From Synechococcaceae bacterium Bin_79_3 (lineage in GTDB: Bacteria; Cyanobacteriota; Cyanobacteriia; PCC-6307; Cyanobiaceae): a stretch of 20,662 nt of DNA. Made by a program: the position numbers and the translations under genes. Location of the stretch: the NCBI GenBank assembly GCA_009914645.1, contig VFLB01000291.1:1-20662 (forward strand), written 5' to 3'. This document shows positions 8,174 through 17,157 of this stretch, one piece after another. The notes under the pieces are model-generated. The model was not told the origin of the DNA. It did no database searches and was given only the letters and a program-made list of their open reading frames with translations. Positions within the stretch are counted from its first letter, which is position 1. Each line of letters begins with the position of its first letter.

Positions 8174-9367
8174 GTGAAGGTCTTGGTGCTCGGTGGTGAC
8201 GGCTTCTGCGGCTGGCCCTGTGCTGTGAACCTTGCAGATGGTGGCCACGATGTGGTGGTGGTTGATAATCTCAGCCGCCGCAAGATCGACATCGACTTGG
8301 AGGTGGAATCTCTCACCCCCATCACCACCATCGGTGAAAGGTTGGAGGTTTGGGCAGAGCTTGGCGGTAAACCAATGCGGTTTATCAACCTTGATATCGC
8401 CCAGGATTACGACCGCTTGGTGGAATTACTGCGGCAGGAACAACCAGAAGCAGTGGTGCATTTCGCAGAACAAAGGGCTGCTCCCTATTCGATGAAAAGC
8501 AGTGCCACCAAGCGTTACACAGTTGATAACAACGTAAACGGCACCCACAATCTGCTCTGCGCCATTGTTGAAAGTGGCCTTGATGTTCACATCGTGCACC
8601 TGGGCACTATGGGGGTATATGGCTATGGCTCCCACCGTGGTGCCACGATCCCGGAGGGCTATCTCACCGTTGAGGTGCCCCAGCCCGATGGCAGCCGTTT
8701 CGTAGAAAAAATCCTGCATCCCTCAGATCCAGGCAGCGTTTATCACATGACCAAAACATTGGATCAGCTGCTTTTTCATTACTACAACAAAAACGACGGC
8801 ATTCGAATCACAGACCTGCATCAAGGCATCGTGTGGGGCACAAATACCGAACAAACCAGCCGCGACCCCAGGCTCACCAATCGCTTTGATTACGACGGCG
8901 ACTACGGCACCGTGCTGAATCGCTTCTTAATGCAAGCCGCCATTGGATACCCCCTCACCGTGCATGGCACCGGCGGCCAAACCCGCGCCTTTATTCACAT
9001 CCGTGATTCAGTGCGCTGCGTGCAACTGGCCCTAGAGCATCCCCCCAGCGCTGCAGAGAAGGTAAAGATCTTCAACCAAATGACCGAAAGCCATCAAGTT
9101 GGTGCTCTTGCAGAAAAGGTGGCTGCCTTAACTGGTGCGAGCATCAACTACTTACCCAATCCTCGTAAAGAAGCAATTGAGAACGATTTAATCGTTGATA
9201 ACCGCTGTTTTATTGAACTTGGCCTTGAACCCACCACTTTGGATAACGGCTTAATGAATGAAGTGGTGGATGTGGCAAAGCGGTTTGCGCAACGTTGTGA
9301 TCGCAGCCGAATTCCTTGTGTTTCCGCCTGGACCCAAACCCAGGCCAAGGCCCTAACGCAGGGCTAA
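8174..9367 (+). CDS. sqdB: UDP-sulfoquinovose synthase
   Basis: A 397-residue short-chain dehydrogenase/reductase-type enzyme that converts UDP-glucose and sulfite to UDP-sulfoquinovose, the head-group donor for the thylakoid sulfolipid SQDG. It starts with a Rossmann motif, VLGGDGFCGWP (5-15), followed by VVVDNLSRRKID, HLGTMGVYGYG (Thr145, Met146) and YHMTK (Tyr190, Lys194), the catalytic Thr/Tyr/Lys set of SQD1/SqdB. Later landmarks are LHQGIVWGTNT and RAFIHIRDSVRC. The frame extends 12 codons upstream to 8138, but GTG 8174 has a strong ribosome site and begins directly with the Rossmann strand. sqdX follows after 4 bases. The 92-base gap after thiG may hold a separate promoter. Confidence 0.96.
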   Translation: MKVLVLGGDGFCGWPCAVNLADGGHDVVVVDNLSRRKIDIDLEVESLTPITTIGERLEVWAELGGKPMRFINLDIAQDYDRLVELLRQEQPEAVVHFAEQRAAPYSMKSSATKRYTVDNNVNGTHNLLCAIVESGLDVHIVHLGTMGVYGYGSHRGATIPEGYLTVEVPQPDGSRFVEKILHPSDPGSVYHMTKTLDQLLFHYYNKNDGIRITDLHQGIVWGTNTEQTSRDPRLTNRFDYDGDYGTVLNRFLMQAAIGYPLTVHGTGGQTRAFIHIRDSVRCVQLALEHPPSAAEKVKIFNQMTESHQVGALAEKVAALTGASINYLPNPRKEAIENDLIVDNRCFIELGLEPTTLDNGLMNEVVDVAKRFAQRCDRSRIPCVSAWTQTQAKALTQG

Positions 9368-9371
9368 GGCT

Positions 9372-10523
9372 TTGAAAATTGCCTTTTTTACAGAAACCTT
9401 TCTACCAAAAGTGGATGGGATTGTTACCCGCCTCACCCGCACGGTGGAACAACTGGTAATTGCCGGCGATGAAGTGCTGGTTTTTTGCCCTGAGGGAGCC
9501 CCCAGCAGTTTTGCTGGTGCCCGCATCGTGGGGGTGCCCGCAATGCCGCTGCCGTTATACCCAGAACTAAAACTTGCCCTGCCGCGTCCAGCGGTATCCG
9601 ATGCACTGGATCAATTCCAACCCGATTTGGTGCACGTAGTAAACCCAGCTGTATTGGGGTTAGGGGGCATCTGGCTCGCAAAAACCAGAGAATTACCACT
9701 GGTGGCTAGTTATCACACCCATCTACCCAAATATCTTGAGCACTACGGCATGGGCATGCTGGAGCCTCTGCTTTGGGAATTACTAAAAGCCGCCCATAAC
9801 CAAGCTCAACTCAATCTCTGCACTTCCACTGCAATGGTGGAAGAGCTGCGCAGCCACGGCATCCAACACACTGCTCTTTGGCAAAGGGGCGTGGATACGA
9901 ACTTGTTCTGCCCTGAACGGGCCCGGCCTGAAATTCGCAAGCGCCTATTAGGACCCCACAGCGATAGTGATGCTTTGTTGCTCTATGTGGGCCGCTTATC
10001 AGCAGAAAAACAGATCGAACGGATTCGGCCTGTGCTCGATGCTGTGCCCAATGCAAGGTTGGCCTTAGTGGGTGATGGCCCTCACAGGCAGCAATTAGAG
10101 AAGGTATTTGCTGGCACCGCCACCACTTTTGTTGGTTATTTAGGCGGTGAAGAACTAGCAGGGGCCTATGCCAGCGCAGATGCTTTCTTATTTCCCTCCA
10201 GCACCGAAACCCTAGGCCTGGTGTTACTAGAAGCAATGGCCGCAGGTAGCCCAGTGGTGGCAGCACGCCGGGGCGGGATTCCAGACATTGTTACCGACGG
10301 CGTAAATGGTTGCCTTTATGAACCAGATGGCGCAGATGATGGTGCCGCGAGTTTGATCGCGGCCGCTAAGCGGGTGTTGGGTGATAACGCGGAGCGTCAG
10401 TTGCTACGGAAAAAGGCCAGGGCGGAAGCTGAACGTTGGGACTGGGCTGGGGCCACCAAGCAATTACGCAATTACTACTGCCGCGTAGCGGGCCTACCGG
10501 CGGAATTAGTTAAAGCCGCTTGA
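9372..10523 (+). CDS. sqdX: UDP-sulfoquinovose:diacylglycerol sulfoquinovosyltransferase
   Basis: A 383-residue GT-B fold, family 4 glycosyltransferase that moves sulfoquinovose from UDP-sulfoquinovose to diacylglycerol, the last step of SQDG synthesis at the membrane. The N-terminus (FFTETFLPKVDGIVTRLTRT) is characteristic of SqdX/SQD2. Other landmarks are ASYHTHLPKYLEHYG, LLYVGRLSAEKQIE, GDGPHR and the acceptor-domain FPSSTETLGLVLLEAMAAG with its E-x7-E spacing (Glu at TETLG and at LLEAM). The start is TTG, 4 bases after the sqdB stop, so translation is probably coupled. The last 49 bases overlap the convergent mrdA gene. Pairing with sqdB makes the assignment firm. Confidence 0.95.
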   Translation: MKIAFFTETFLPKVDGIVTRLTRTVEQLVIAGDEVLVFCPEGAPSSFAGARIVGVPAMPLPLYPELKLALPRPAVSDALDQFQPDLVHVVNPAVLGLGGIWLAKTRELPLVASYHTHLPKYLEHYGMGMLEPLLWELLKAAHNQAQLNLCTSTAMVEELRSHGIQHTALWQRGVDTNLFCPERARPEIRKRLLGPHSDSDALLLYVGRLSAEKQIERIRPVLDAVPNARLALVGDGPHRQQLEKVFAGTATTFVGYLGGEELAGAYASADAFLFPSSTETLGLVLLEAMAAGSPVVAARRGGIPDIVTDGVNGCLYEPDGADDGAASLIAAAKRVLGDNAERQLLRKKARAEAERWDWAGATKQLRNYYCRVAGLPAELVKAA

Positions 10524-12268
10524 GGCATTTTTTTAAAAAATACCTCCATTAGTTTTTTTACCATTGGCGCCGAAACAGTACCGCCGTAGCCACCACTGTT
10601 TTCCGCAAATGCAACAATCACAAGCTGCGGTTTTTCAGCTGGCGCATAACCACCAAACCAGGCGTGATCTGGCCGGGGTGGATCTTCACCAGTGCCGGTT
10701 TTACCGGCAACAGAAGGCAGATTTGGATCATTGAGCACCTTTGCTGTTCCCTCTGTTACCGCCCTGCGCAAACCCTGCTGCAACATCTTGAGCGTGTCTG
10801 CTTTAAGACCCATCGGCTTTGGTTTTGGCACATGCTTGCCTTCTACCAAATGGGGAGTTATCAAATTGCCACCATTTGCTACCGCCGCATATAAACGCGC
10901 CATTTGTAGTGGCGTTACCTGCAAAGCGCCCTGGCCGATAGCTGAAGTGATTGTGTCTACAGCGGTCCATGGTTCATTCAGTACCTGCCGCTTCCAGGCC
11001 GCATCCCCCAACAGCCCAGGAGACTCTTCCGTTTTCAATTCAATGCCACTAAAACTACCGTAACCGAAACGTCTTGCCGCTTTAAATAACTCGGCTTCCC
11101 CCACCTTTAAACCCACTTGATAATAAAAACTATTACTACTTACCGCCAAGGCAAAAGGAAAGCCAATCGCCCCAAAGCTGCCATGGTCTCCATAACACAT
11201 ACCGGCATAACAAAATGAATTAAACGTTGGCAACGTGGATTTTGCATTCATTAAGCCGGATTCGATGCCGGCAGCAGTGGTAACAATTTTAAAAGTGCTG
11301 GCAGGCGGAAAACCCTGCAGGGCACGATTTAAGAGTGGTGCCTCCGGACGATTTAGCGCCTTCCATTCCGCAGTATTTATATTTCTTGAAAATATATTCG
11401 GATCATAATTTGGGCGGCTAGCCATCGCCCGCACCGCGCCAGTGCGAGGATCCAAGGCAACAATTGCACCCTTAGCAACGGTTCCTAAGGCCTCATCTGC
11501 AGCCCGTTGTAAATCCAAATCCAAGGTAAGAATTAGATCTTTTCCTGCTTTTGCTTTTTTATCACCCAATACTCGTTGCACCTCACCTGTTGCATTTACC
11601 TCCAATTGTTGGCCGCCCCATTCCCCGCGTAGATGAGGTTCGTATACCGCTTCAATACCGATACGACCGATGCGATCTTGAATTCGATAACCCTTATCTT
11701 TTAAATATTTATATTCAGTATCGGTAATTGGGCTGGTGTAGCCCAAAACATGGGCGCCAAGCACGCCAAAAGTATAGGAGCGGCGATAATCCTGATCCAC
11801 TTGTAATCCCTGTAAATTAACTTCTTGTTCTTTTAATCGCAATACCTGTTCAGGTTTTAAATCAGCCACCAATTCAATGCGATAGCCATCGGGGTTAATA
11901 CCATTTAAACGCTGTTGATTTAAATGATTTAACGGTAAGCGCAATAACCCAGATAAACGCTGTTGCAATTGCTGCCAGCGGCTATCATCCACCTGCTTTG
12001 GAAGTAAATAAAGGTTATAGGTAAGGCGATTACCTGCCATCAACCTGCCGCGGCGATCAAGCAAACGCCCACGCATTGGTGAACGAGGCACAAGCCGCAC
12101 CCGATTTTCATCCGCCAAGATTCGATTTTCTGTGCCATGGGCCAGCTGCAGCCAAGCCAACCGTGCCCCCATTGCAGCGAGAAATCCTGCTATTAACAGC
12201 AGCAACAGCACCGGCTGCTGCCCCATGCCGGTGGCCCGCGCAGTGCGGCGACCGCTGGCAAAGGTCAT
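10475..12268 (-). CDS. mrdA: Penicillin-binding protein 2, peptidoglycan DD-transpeptidase
   Basis: A 597-residue class B PBP that cross-links side-wall peptidoglycan in the periplasm. It has one N-terminal membrane anchor (about 18-35), a pedestal domain with RGRLLDRRGRLMAGN (67-81), a dimerisation segment with YVEP-like EAVYEPHLRG, and a transpeptidase domain. The domain carries STFK (324-327), SSN (377-379) and KTGTG (523-527). Length is normal for PBP2. It is last in a minus-strand run, and its start overlaps the 76-residue gene by 4 bases (ATGA). The 3' end runs 49 bases into convergent sqdX. The codons for the final FFKKMP residues form a T/A palindrome just beyond the sqdX stop. Confidence 0.93.
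   Translation of the reverse strand: MTFASGRRTARATGMGQQPVLLLLLIAGFLAAMGARLAWLQLAHGTENRILADENRVRLVPRSPMRGRLLDRRGRLMAGNRLTYNLYLLPKQVDDSRWQQLQQRLSGLLRLPLNHLNQQRLNGINPDGYRIELVADLKPEQVLRLKEQEVNLQGLQVDQDYRRSYTFGVLGAHVLGYTSPITDTEYKYLKDKGYRIQDRIGRIGIEAVYEPHLRGEWGGQQLEVNATGEVQRVLGDKKAKAGKDLILTLDLDLQRAADEALGTVAKGAIVALDPRTGAVRAMASRPNYDPNIFSRNINTAEWKALNRPEAPLLNRALQGFPPASTFKIVTTAAGIESGLMNAKSTLPTFNSFCYAGMCYGDHGSFGAIGFPFALAVSSNSFYYQVGLKVGEAELFKAARRFGYGSFSGIELKTEESPGLLGDAAWKRQVLNEPWTAVDTITSAIGQGALQVTPLQMARLYAAVANGGNLITPHLVEGKHVPKPKPMGLKADTLKMLQQGLRRAVTEGTAKVLNDPNLPSVAGKTGTGEDPPRPDHAWFGGYAPAEKPQLVIVAFAENSGGYGGTVSAPMVKKLMEVFFKKMPQAALTNSAGRPATRQ
10522..10559 (+). terminator. Possible sqdX terminator lying inside the mrdA coding sequence
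   Basis: Directly after the sqdX stop, GAGG and CCTC flank an ATTTTTT/AAAAAAT inverted repeat (10522-10546). A run of seven T follows at 10553-10559. The stem is AT-rich apart from its base and one mismatch interrupts it, so it may be weak. It also encodes mrdA residues on the other strand, which could explain the pattern without any terminator role. Confidence 0.3.
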
Positions 12269-12495
12269 TGCACCAATAGTTTTTGCAATTGAGCCAATCG
12301 CGTAGAAATTGCAACCAAACGTGCAGCTAAATCATCCGCATCTGTAGAGGGTTGTTCAACGGTTACTTGAACCGCCACAAGATCATCTGCATCTACTGAG
12401 GAGTTTTGAAATTTTCCTAATGCTTCCTGCGCTAGGCGTTGAGCTGCTTGCATCCCCAAATTTAAAAGCGGATTAGAGAAAGGGGATTGAGACAT
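12265..12495 (-). CDS. Small protein of unknown function preceding mrdA
   Basis: A 76-residue soluble protein with no membrane segment. The first half (NPLLNLGMQAAQRLAQEALGKF) and the C-terminal DDLAARLVAISTRLAQLQKLL both look like amphipathic helices, the second with coiled-coil spacing. Between them lies an acidic linker with a DADDL sequence occurring twice (followed by VAV and by AAR). Its stop overlaps the mrdA start by 4 bases and it begins 7 bases after the preceding gene, so it is clearly in the operon. I do not recognise the family. A small partner of the neighbouring cell-wall or membrane proteins is possible but untested. Confidence 0.65.
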   Translation of the reverse strand: MSQSPFSNPLLNLGMQAAQRLAQEALGKFQNSSVDADDLVAVQVTVEQPSTDADDLAARLVAISTRLAQLQKLLVQ

Positions 12496-12502
12496 AGATG
12501 AA

Positions 12503-13150
12503 CTATCTAAGTTGTTGCACTCCTGGTTGCAAGATTAACGGACGGCAAAACTGTTGGGTGCCCATAAACCATCCGGTTAGACCGCCAAGAAGCAGCAAAC
12601 CACTGATAGGCAGCAGGGCCTTGCGGGTAACTGGATCCAAACTCCACTCCTGCCATTCCCGCAGCCAGCGATCACGGCTAAAACGACGCTTTTCCGCAAG
12701 TTGCGCCTGGCTGCGTCGCTTAAGCGATTTCGCCACCCAACGTTCAAAAGCTCTTTTTTTAGTTACCGCCATTTTGCGTTCCAGTTCCAGCAACTGGCCA
12801 GCGGTGAGCTCTGGATTAAAGGTGCTGATCAATTCCAAACTTTTAAGGAACATTTCCACCGCAGCCGCTTTAACTGCCTTGTCTTCCTCACTAAGCCCTT
12901 CCCAAACAACTTCTGGGTAGAAACGCAATCGATTTTTTTCGATCTGCTCCTCATCCATCTGGCCCGGTTCCCTTAGCCAGCGATCTGTATTGGCATCAAA
13001 GCGACGCCAATATAAAAAAGGATTTAGGTAAACAATTTTACCCGCAAGCTCAATGCTGTCTTGCTGCAAACGGCGCTGCAACTGGGAATCCTGCTGAAGC
13101 GAAGCGGTAGCGCCCACAGACTTAGGTAAAGAACCCAACTTTATCGGCAT
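12503..13150 (-). CDS. Conserved-looking protein with C-terminal membrane anchor, function unknown
   Basis: About 215 residues from ATG 13150. A GTG at 13180 would add 10 residues and overlap the guaA stop; I prefer the ATG because the added [10 protein letters not shown] stretch is unremarkable. The N-terminal two thirds are soluble, charged and helical, with IVYLNPFLYWRRFDANTDRW, then an acidic helix region and a very basic stretch (KSLKRRSQAQLAEKRRFSRDRW). A single hydrophobic helix near the C-terminus (LLPISGLLLLGGLTGWFMG) would leave the body in the cytoplasm. I do not recognise a characterised family. Its place between guaA and mrdA gives a weak hint of an envelope role. Confidence 0.7.
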   Translation of the reverse strand: MPIKLGSLPKSVGATASLQQDSQLQRRLQQDSIELAGKIVYLNPFLYWRRFDANTDRWLREPGQMDEEQIEKNRLRFYPEVVWEGLSEEDKAVKAAAVEMFLKSLELISTFNPELTAGQLLELERKMAVTKKRAFERWVAKSLKRRSQAQLAEKRRFSRDRWLREWQEWSLDPVTRKALLPISGLLLLGGLTGWFMGTQQFCRPLILQPGVQQLR

Positions 13151-13170
13151 TGGCAAGGGCGCACCAGCCC

Positions 13171-14754
13171 CTATTCCCACTCAATAGTGCCGGGTGGCTT
13201 ACTGGTGATGTCGTACACAACCCGATTCACACCCACCACTTCATTAACAATGCGATTTGAGATGCGTTCCATCACTTCGTAGGGCAAACGCGACCAATCA
13301 GCGGTCATACCGTCTTCACTGCCAACGCAACGCAACACGATTGGATATGCATAGGTGCGTTTATCACCCATTACTCCAACGCTGCGCACAGGTAATAGAA
13401 CAGCAAATGCCTGCCAGATCTCGTGATACAAACCGGCATCGCGTATCTCCTCCCGCACAATCAAATCTGCATCCCTAAGTATTTGTAATTTTTCCTCACT
13501 CACCTCTCCAAGAATTCGTATTGCTAAACCGGGGCCCGGGAAGGGATGACGCCTAACTATCTCTTCTGGCAAGCCCAAATTACGGCCAACTTTGCGCACT
13601 TCATCTTTAAACAAACGCCGCAAAGGTTCCACAAGTTTGAATTGTAAATCCTTTGGCAACCCACCAACATTATGATGGCTTTTAATTTTAACAGCTACTC
13701 TTTCGCCAGTTTTTGGATCAACATCAGTGCCAGCACTTTCGATCACATCAGGGTAAAGAGTGCCCTGGGCTAAATAATCAAAAGGCCCTAATTTTTTACT
13801 TTCTTCTTCAAAAACACGAATAAATTCAGTACCGATTATCTTACGTTTTTCCTCTGGATCCGTTATGTGAGCAAGTTTGGAAATAAATCTTTCGCGGGCA
13901 TTTATATATTCAACATTTATATGAAACCGTTTATCAAAAAATTCCACCAAAAATTCCGGCTCCCCCTTGCGCATAAAGCCTTGATCTATAAACATGCAAG
14001 TGAGCTTGTCTCCGATAGCACGATGCAAAAGAAAGGCCAATGTTGATGAATCAACACCGCCTGAAAGTGCAAGTAATACGCGCTTATCTCCCACCTGAGC
14101 CCGCACTGAAGCGATTGCCTCATCTATAAAAACATCGGTTGTCCAATCGGGTGAACAACCACAAATGTGATAAACAAAATTCCTCAATAATGCCATTCCA
14201 CCATTGGAATGCACCACTTCAGGGTGGAATTGAACGCCATATAGCCTGCGCTGATGATTAGCGATAACAGCTTCTGAAGTGTTATCAGTGTGAGCCAAAC
14301 GGTTAAAGCCTGGTGGCAGTGCCATCACAGAATCACCATGGCTCATCCACATCGTGGAGCCATCTTCCACATTGGTAAGCAGATCGGTGGGGTCGTCTAC
14401 CCACAAAGGGGCTTTGCCATATTCACCACGATCTGAGGCTTCAACCCGGCCCCCTAATTGCTGCACCATCAGTTGCATGCCGTAGCAAACCCCAAGCACC
14501 GGGATACCTAATTCCCAAAGGCCCGGATCACATACAGGAGCAGCTGCTTCATAAACAGAGTTTGGTCCGCCGCTAAGGATGATTCCCTTCGGGGAAAGCT
14601 CCCGCAGTTGAGCCAATGTGATGGTGTGACTCATCACAAACGAATAAACCTCGGTTTCCCGCACCCGACGGGCGATCAATTCCGAATATTGGGAACCGAA
14701 ATCAAGGATAACGATGGCTGGGCGGCGTCCCTCCGCCCACTCCGCAGCGGACAT
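13171..14754 (-). CDS. guaA: GMP synthase (glutamine-hydrolysing)
   Basis: 527 residues from ATG 14754; a TTG two codons upstream is also open. The enzyme aminates XMP to GMP using glutamine and ATP. The class I glutaminase domain comes first: [23 protein letters not shown] (Cys90) and [10 protein letters not shown] (His177, Glu179). The ATP pyrophosphatase domain follows with the PP-loop LSGGVDSS (about 230-237), and then the dimerisation domain with [20 protein letters not shown] and the final [10 protein letters not shown]. Length and motifs are normal. It starts 24 bases after cbiD and ends beside the 225-residue-class unknown gene, all on the minus strand. The central part is AT-richer than the flanks. 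Confidence 0.97.
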   Translation of the reverse strand: MSAAEWAEGRRPAIVILDFGSQYSELIARRVRETEVYSFVMSHTITLAQLRELSPKGIILSGGPNSVYEAAAPVCDPGLWELGIPVLGVCYGMQLMVQQLGGRVEASDRGEYGKAPLWVDDPTDLLTNVEDGSTMWMSHGDSVMALPPGFNRLAHTDNTSEAVIANHQRRLYGVQFHPEVVHSNGGMALLRNFVYHICGCSPDWTTDVFIDEAIASVRAQVGDKRVLLALSGGVDSSTLAFLLHRAIGDKLTCMFIDQGFMRKGEPEFLVEFFDKRFHINVEYINARERFISKLAHITDPEEKRKIIGTEFIRVFEEESKKLGPFDYLAQGTLYPDVIESAGTDVDPKTGERVAVKIKSHHNVGGLPKDLQFKLVEPLRRLFKDEVRKVGRNLGLPEEIVRRHPFPGPGLAIRILGEVSEEKLQILRDADLIVREEIRDAGLYHEIWQAFAVLLPVRSVGVMGDKRTYAYPIVLRCVGSEDGMTADWSRLPYEVMERISNRIVNEVVGVNRVVYDITSKPPGTIEWE

Positions 14755-14778
14755 CAGCAAAAAGGCATTCGCACCACC

Positions 14779-15894
14779 CTAGGAGCTGAAGTGCGGGAAC
14801 CATGTTTCCGCTTGGGGTCCTACTGCCCAGAGCTGCCTTGATCGGTTGAACAGGGCTGCACCAGGTTTCAGGTTGCAGCCCACGGTTTCTTTTAAATAAG
14901 CAGCGCAGCGGGTTTCAATGCGATTAACGATGCTTTGCCGCAAGCGCTGAGCGATTTCAGGATCCCGTAATTCCAATTGCGCCATACCTTGTTCCACCGT
15001 TGGGGCTTGCCAAAGTTGCTTTAGTGCCTCCCCTGCCAAACCTTCAATGGCCGCAAGGGCAGTGAGCACTTCAGCGCGACCATCAGCCAGATGATGGTGG
15101 GTATGAAAAATTCCCCCCGCCAATTTCAATAATTTGCCGTGGTAGCCAAACAACAACAAACGCTGCACTCCCGCCTCTGCTGCTGCTGCCAGGAGTGGGC
15201 CAATCCAGTTGCCCACTTTAAGTAATTTTTCTGCAGGTATTCCCAACTGCTGAGCCAGATCTAAACCGTTTTCCCCAAGCACCAGCACCAATTCAGAGCA
15301 GCCGCCATCCAGCGCCCCGCGACGGCTCAATTCAGCTAACGCCAATTGCAACGCGTCGGGACCTGCACTTTGTTGCACCTCCGCCTGACTACCAATCAAT
15401 GCCAAACCTTGCACCACACCAAAAGCAGCGTTGCTGGTGCGTTCCGCCAGGGCGCGACCACGGGGAATAGTGAGCCGCAACACCAAGCTGCAGCCCGCTG
15501 GCATCAGGGGTTGCAGGTTGGTTTCAAGTAATTGGCGCGCATAACTAGACAGGCATAAATCACCAGATTCCGCATACACCCCAAGGCCCTCACCCGGCTC
15601 CAGCTGCAACCAATTGCCCGCTGCTTGCGGCAACCCCCAACGGGCTTCCACCCAGATCATCAAGCCTCTGGTGAGATCAAGGGCCGCACCCCCTTCGCAG
15701 CAAACCATCGCCAAACAACGGCCCTGCCCTAACGGGGCCACCGCCTGCACAGGCACCAATTCAAGCTGAGGCCGATCCAGCTGCAGGGGCTGTTCACTAC
15801 AAAATTCTTCTCCCTGCAGTTGCAGCAGAGCAGCCCTAGCTGCAGCCGCCACCCACACCGGCAGGGTGTAACCAGAGAGAGCAGTTTCAGGCAT
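14779..15894 (-). CDS. cbiD: Cobalt-precorrin-5B C1-methyltransferase
   Basis: A 371-residue protein of the CbiD family, which methylates C1 of cobalt-precorrin-5B in the oxygen-independent cobalamin (pseudocobalamin in picocyanobacteria) pathway. The N-terminus SGYTLPVWVAAAARAAL corresponds to the family's G-[FY]-TLP-x-(C)AAAKAA opening. IPRGRALAERTSNAAFGVVQGLALIGS and the late FGYHGKLLKLAGGIFHTHHHLADGRAE are further family landmarks. Length is typical. It heads the minus-strand run to guaA and mrdA and is divergent from the aminotransferase gene, so its promoter should lie in 15895-15977. No riboswitch-like structure was recognised in that short gap. Confidence 0.92.
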   Translation of the reverse strand: MPETALSGYTLPVWVAAAARAALLQLQGEEFCSEQPLQLDRPQLELVPVQAVAPLGQGRCLAMVCCEGGAALDLTRGLMIWVEARWGLPQAAGNWLQLEPGEGLGVYAESGDLCLSSYARQLLETNLQPLMPAGCSLVLRLTIPRGRALAERTSNAAFGVVQGLALIGSQAEVQQSAGPDALQLALAELSRRGALDGGCSELVLVLGENGLDLAQQLGIPAEKLLKVGNWIGPLLAAAAEAGVQRLLLFGYHGKLLKLAGGIFHTHHHLADGRAEVLTALAAIEGLAGEALKQLWQAPTVEQGMAQLELRDPEIAQRLRQSIVNRIETRCAAYLKETVGCNLKPGAALFNRSRQLWAVGPQAETWFPHFSS

Positions 15895-15977
15895 GCAGAA
15901 ACGAAAAGTTCAGGGGGGTAAATCAATTAATGGAAGATCATTTTTTATCCTGATTGATTAACTTCACCTCCGCTGCC
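15895..15977. promoter_or_regulatory. Divergent promoter region between cbiD and the aminotransferase gene
   Basis: The gap is 83 bases and AT-rich in its second half. AATCAAT (15921-15927) and ATTGATT (15953-15959) form a 7-base inverted repeat with a 25-base spacer. TATCCT (15946-15951) is a weak -10 candidate for the plus-strand gene. No good -35 was found. The region must carry both start signals, but the elements are not firmly identified. Confidence 0.3.
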
Positions 15978-17132
15978 ATGCAAGACAAGCTCAGCCTGAT
16001 GATCCCTGGCCCTACGCCAGTGCCTGAGCGGGTATTACTAGCCATGGCTCGCCACCCTATCGGCCACCGCAGTGCTGAATTTCAAGCGATTGTGGGCCGC
16101 ACCACCGAACAATTGCAGTGGTTGCATCAAACCAGCAACAACGTGTTGGTGCTCGCTGGCAGTGGCACCGCAGCTATGGAAGCAGGAATCATCAATGTGT
16201 TGAGCAAAGGCGATCGGGTGCTTTGCGGCGACAACGGCAAATTTGGTGAGCGCTGGGTGAAGGTGGCCAAGGCCTACGGCCTTGATGTGGAAGTAATTAA
16301 GGCGGAATGGGGTGCGCCCTTAAATCCAGAGGATTTCCGGATCGCCTTAGAAGCAGACAGCAACAAGAACATCAAGGCGGTGATCATCACCCATTCAGAA
16401 ACCTCAACTGGGGTATTGAACGATCTGGAGAGCATCAACAAGCACGTGAAAGCCCACGGAGAAGCTTTGATCGTGGTAGATGCCGTTACAAGTCTTGGGG
16501 CTTGCAATGTGCCCATTGATCAATGGGCTCTAGATGTGGTGTGTTCAGGTTCACAAAAGGGTTACATGATCCCTCCGGGCCTCAGTTTTGTGGCTATGGG
16601 AGAGCGGGCTTGGAACGCTCATAAGCGTTCTGATCTGCCGAAGTTTTATTTAGATCTAGGCAAATATCGCAAATCAGCAGCTGAAAACAGCAACCCTTTC
16701 ACTCCAGCGATCAATCTTTATTTCGCCCTTGAAGCATCTTTAGAAATGATGCAAAAAGAAGGGCTTGAAGCGATCTTTGCTCGCCATGAACGGCACCGGC
16801 TTGCCACCTGCGCTGCAATGGAAGCAATTGGTTTATCACTTTATGCAGCTTCTGGTAGCGGCAGCCCCGCAATTACCGCTGTAGCACCAAAAGGAATTGA
16901 TGCTGAATTAATCCGCAAGGTGGTGAAGAATCGCTTCCAAATCCTCCTAGCAGGCGGCCAAGATCACCTCAAAGGCGAAGTATTTCGCATCGGCCATCTC
17001 GGTTTTGTTTGCGATCGCGACATCCTTTGCGCCGTTGCTGCAATAGAAGCGGCCTTAATGGAGCTTGGTGCCGCCCCCAATCAAATGGGCGCTGGTGTTG
17101 CTGCCGCTGCTGCCGCGCTGCGCTCTGTCTAA
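15978..17132 (+). CDS. Class V aminotransferase, alanine/serine-glyoxylate type
   Basis: 384 residues from ATG 15978. The frame opens 8 codons earlier at a TTG, but the MQDKLSLMIPGPTPVPE start is the one I know from picocyanobacterial relatives. PLP fold-type I motifs are SGTAAMEAG, THSETSTGV, VVDAVTSLG (Asp168) and SGSQKGYMIPPGL (Lys194, the PLP lysine). The family includes alanine-glyoxylate and serine-glyoxylate aminotransferases, and cyanobacterial members are sometimes labelled 'soluble hydrogenase 42 kDa subunit', a misleading name. A role in photorespiratory glyoxylate-to-glycine conversion fits a cyanobacterium, but the substrate cannot be read from sequence. The Ala-rich C-terminus is short. 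It is divergent from cbiD. Confidence 0.88.
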   Translation: MQDKLSLMIPGPTPVPERVLLAMARHPIGHRSAEFQAIVGRTTEQLQWLHQTSNNVLVLAGSGTAAMEAGIINVLSKGDRVLCGDNGKFGERWVKVAKAYGLDVEVIKAEWGAPLNPEDFRIALEADSNKNIKAVIITHSETSTGVLNDLESINKHVKAHGEALIVVDAVTSLGACNVPIDQWALDVVCSGSQKGYMIPPGLSFVAMGERAWNAHKRSDLPKFYLDLGKYRKSAAENSNPFTPAINLYFALEASLEMMQKEGLEAIFARHERHRLATCAAMEAIGLSLYAASGSGSPAITAVAPKGIDAELIRKVVKNRFQILLAGGQDHLKGEVFRIGHLGFVCDRDILCAVAAIEAALMELGAAPNQMGAGVAAAAAALRSV

Positions 17133-17157
17133 TCTGCAATCGCCAGACCTTGCCCCG

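Noticed and set aside
14760..15894. Long shadow frames opposite cbiD, guaA, mrdA, thiG and umuC
   Set aside because: They lie antisense to genes with clear family motifs, and their translations show no domain, signal or sensible composition.
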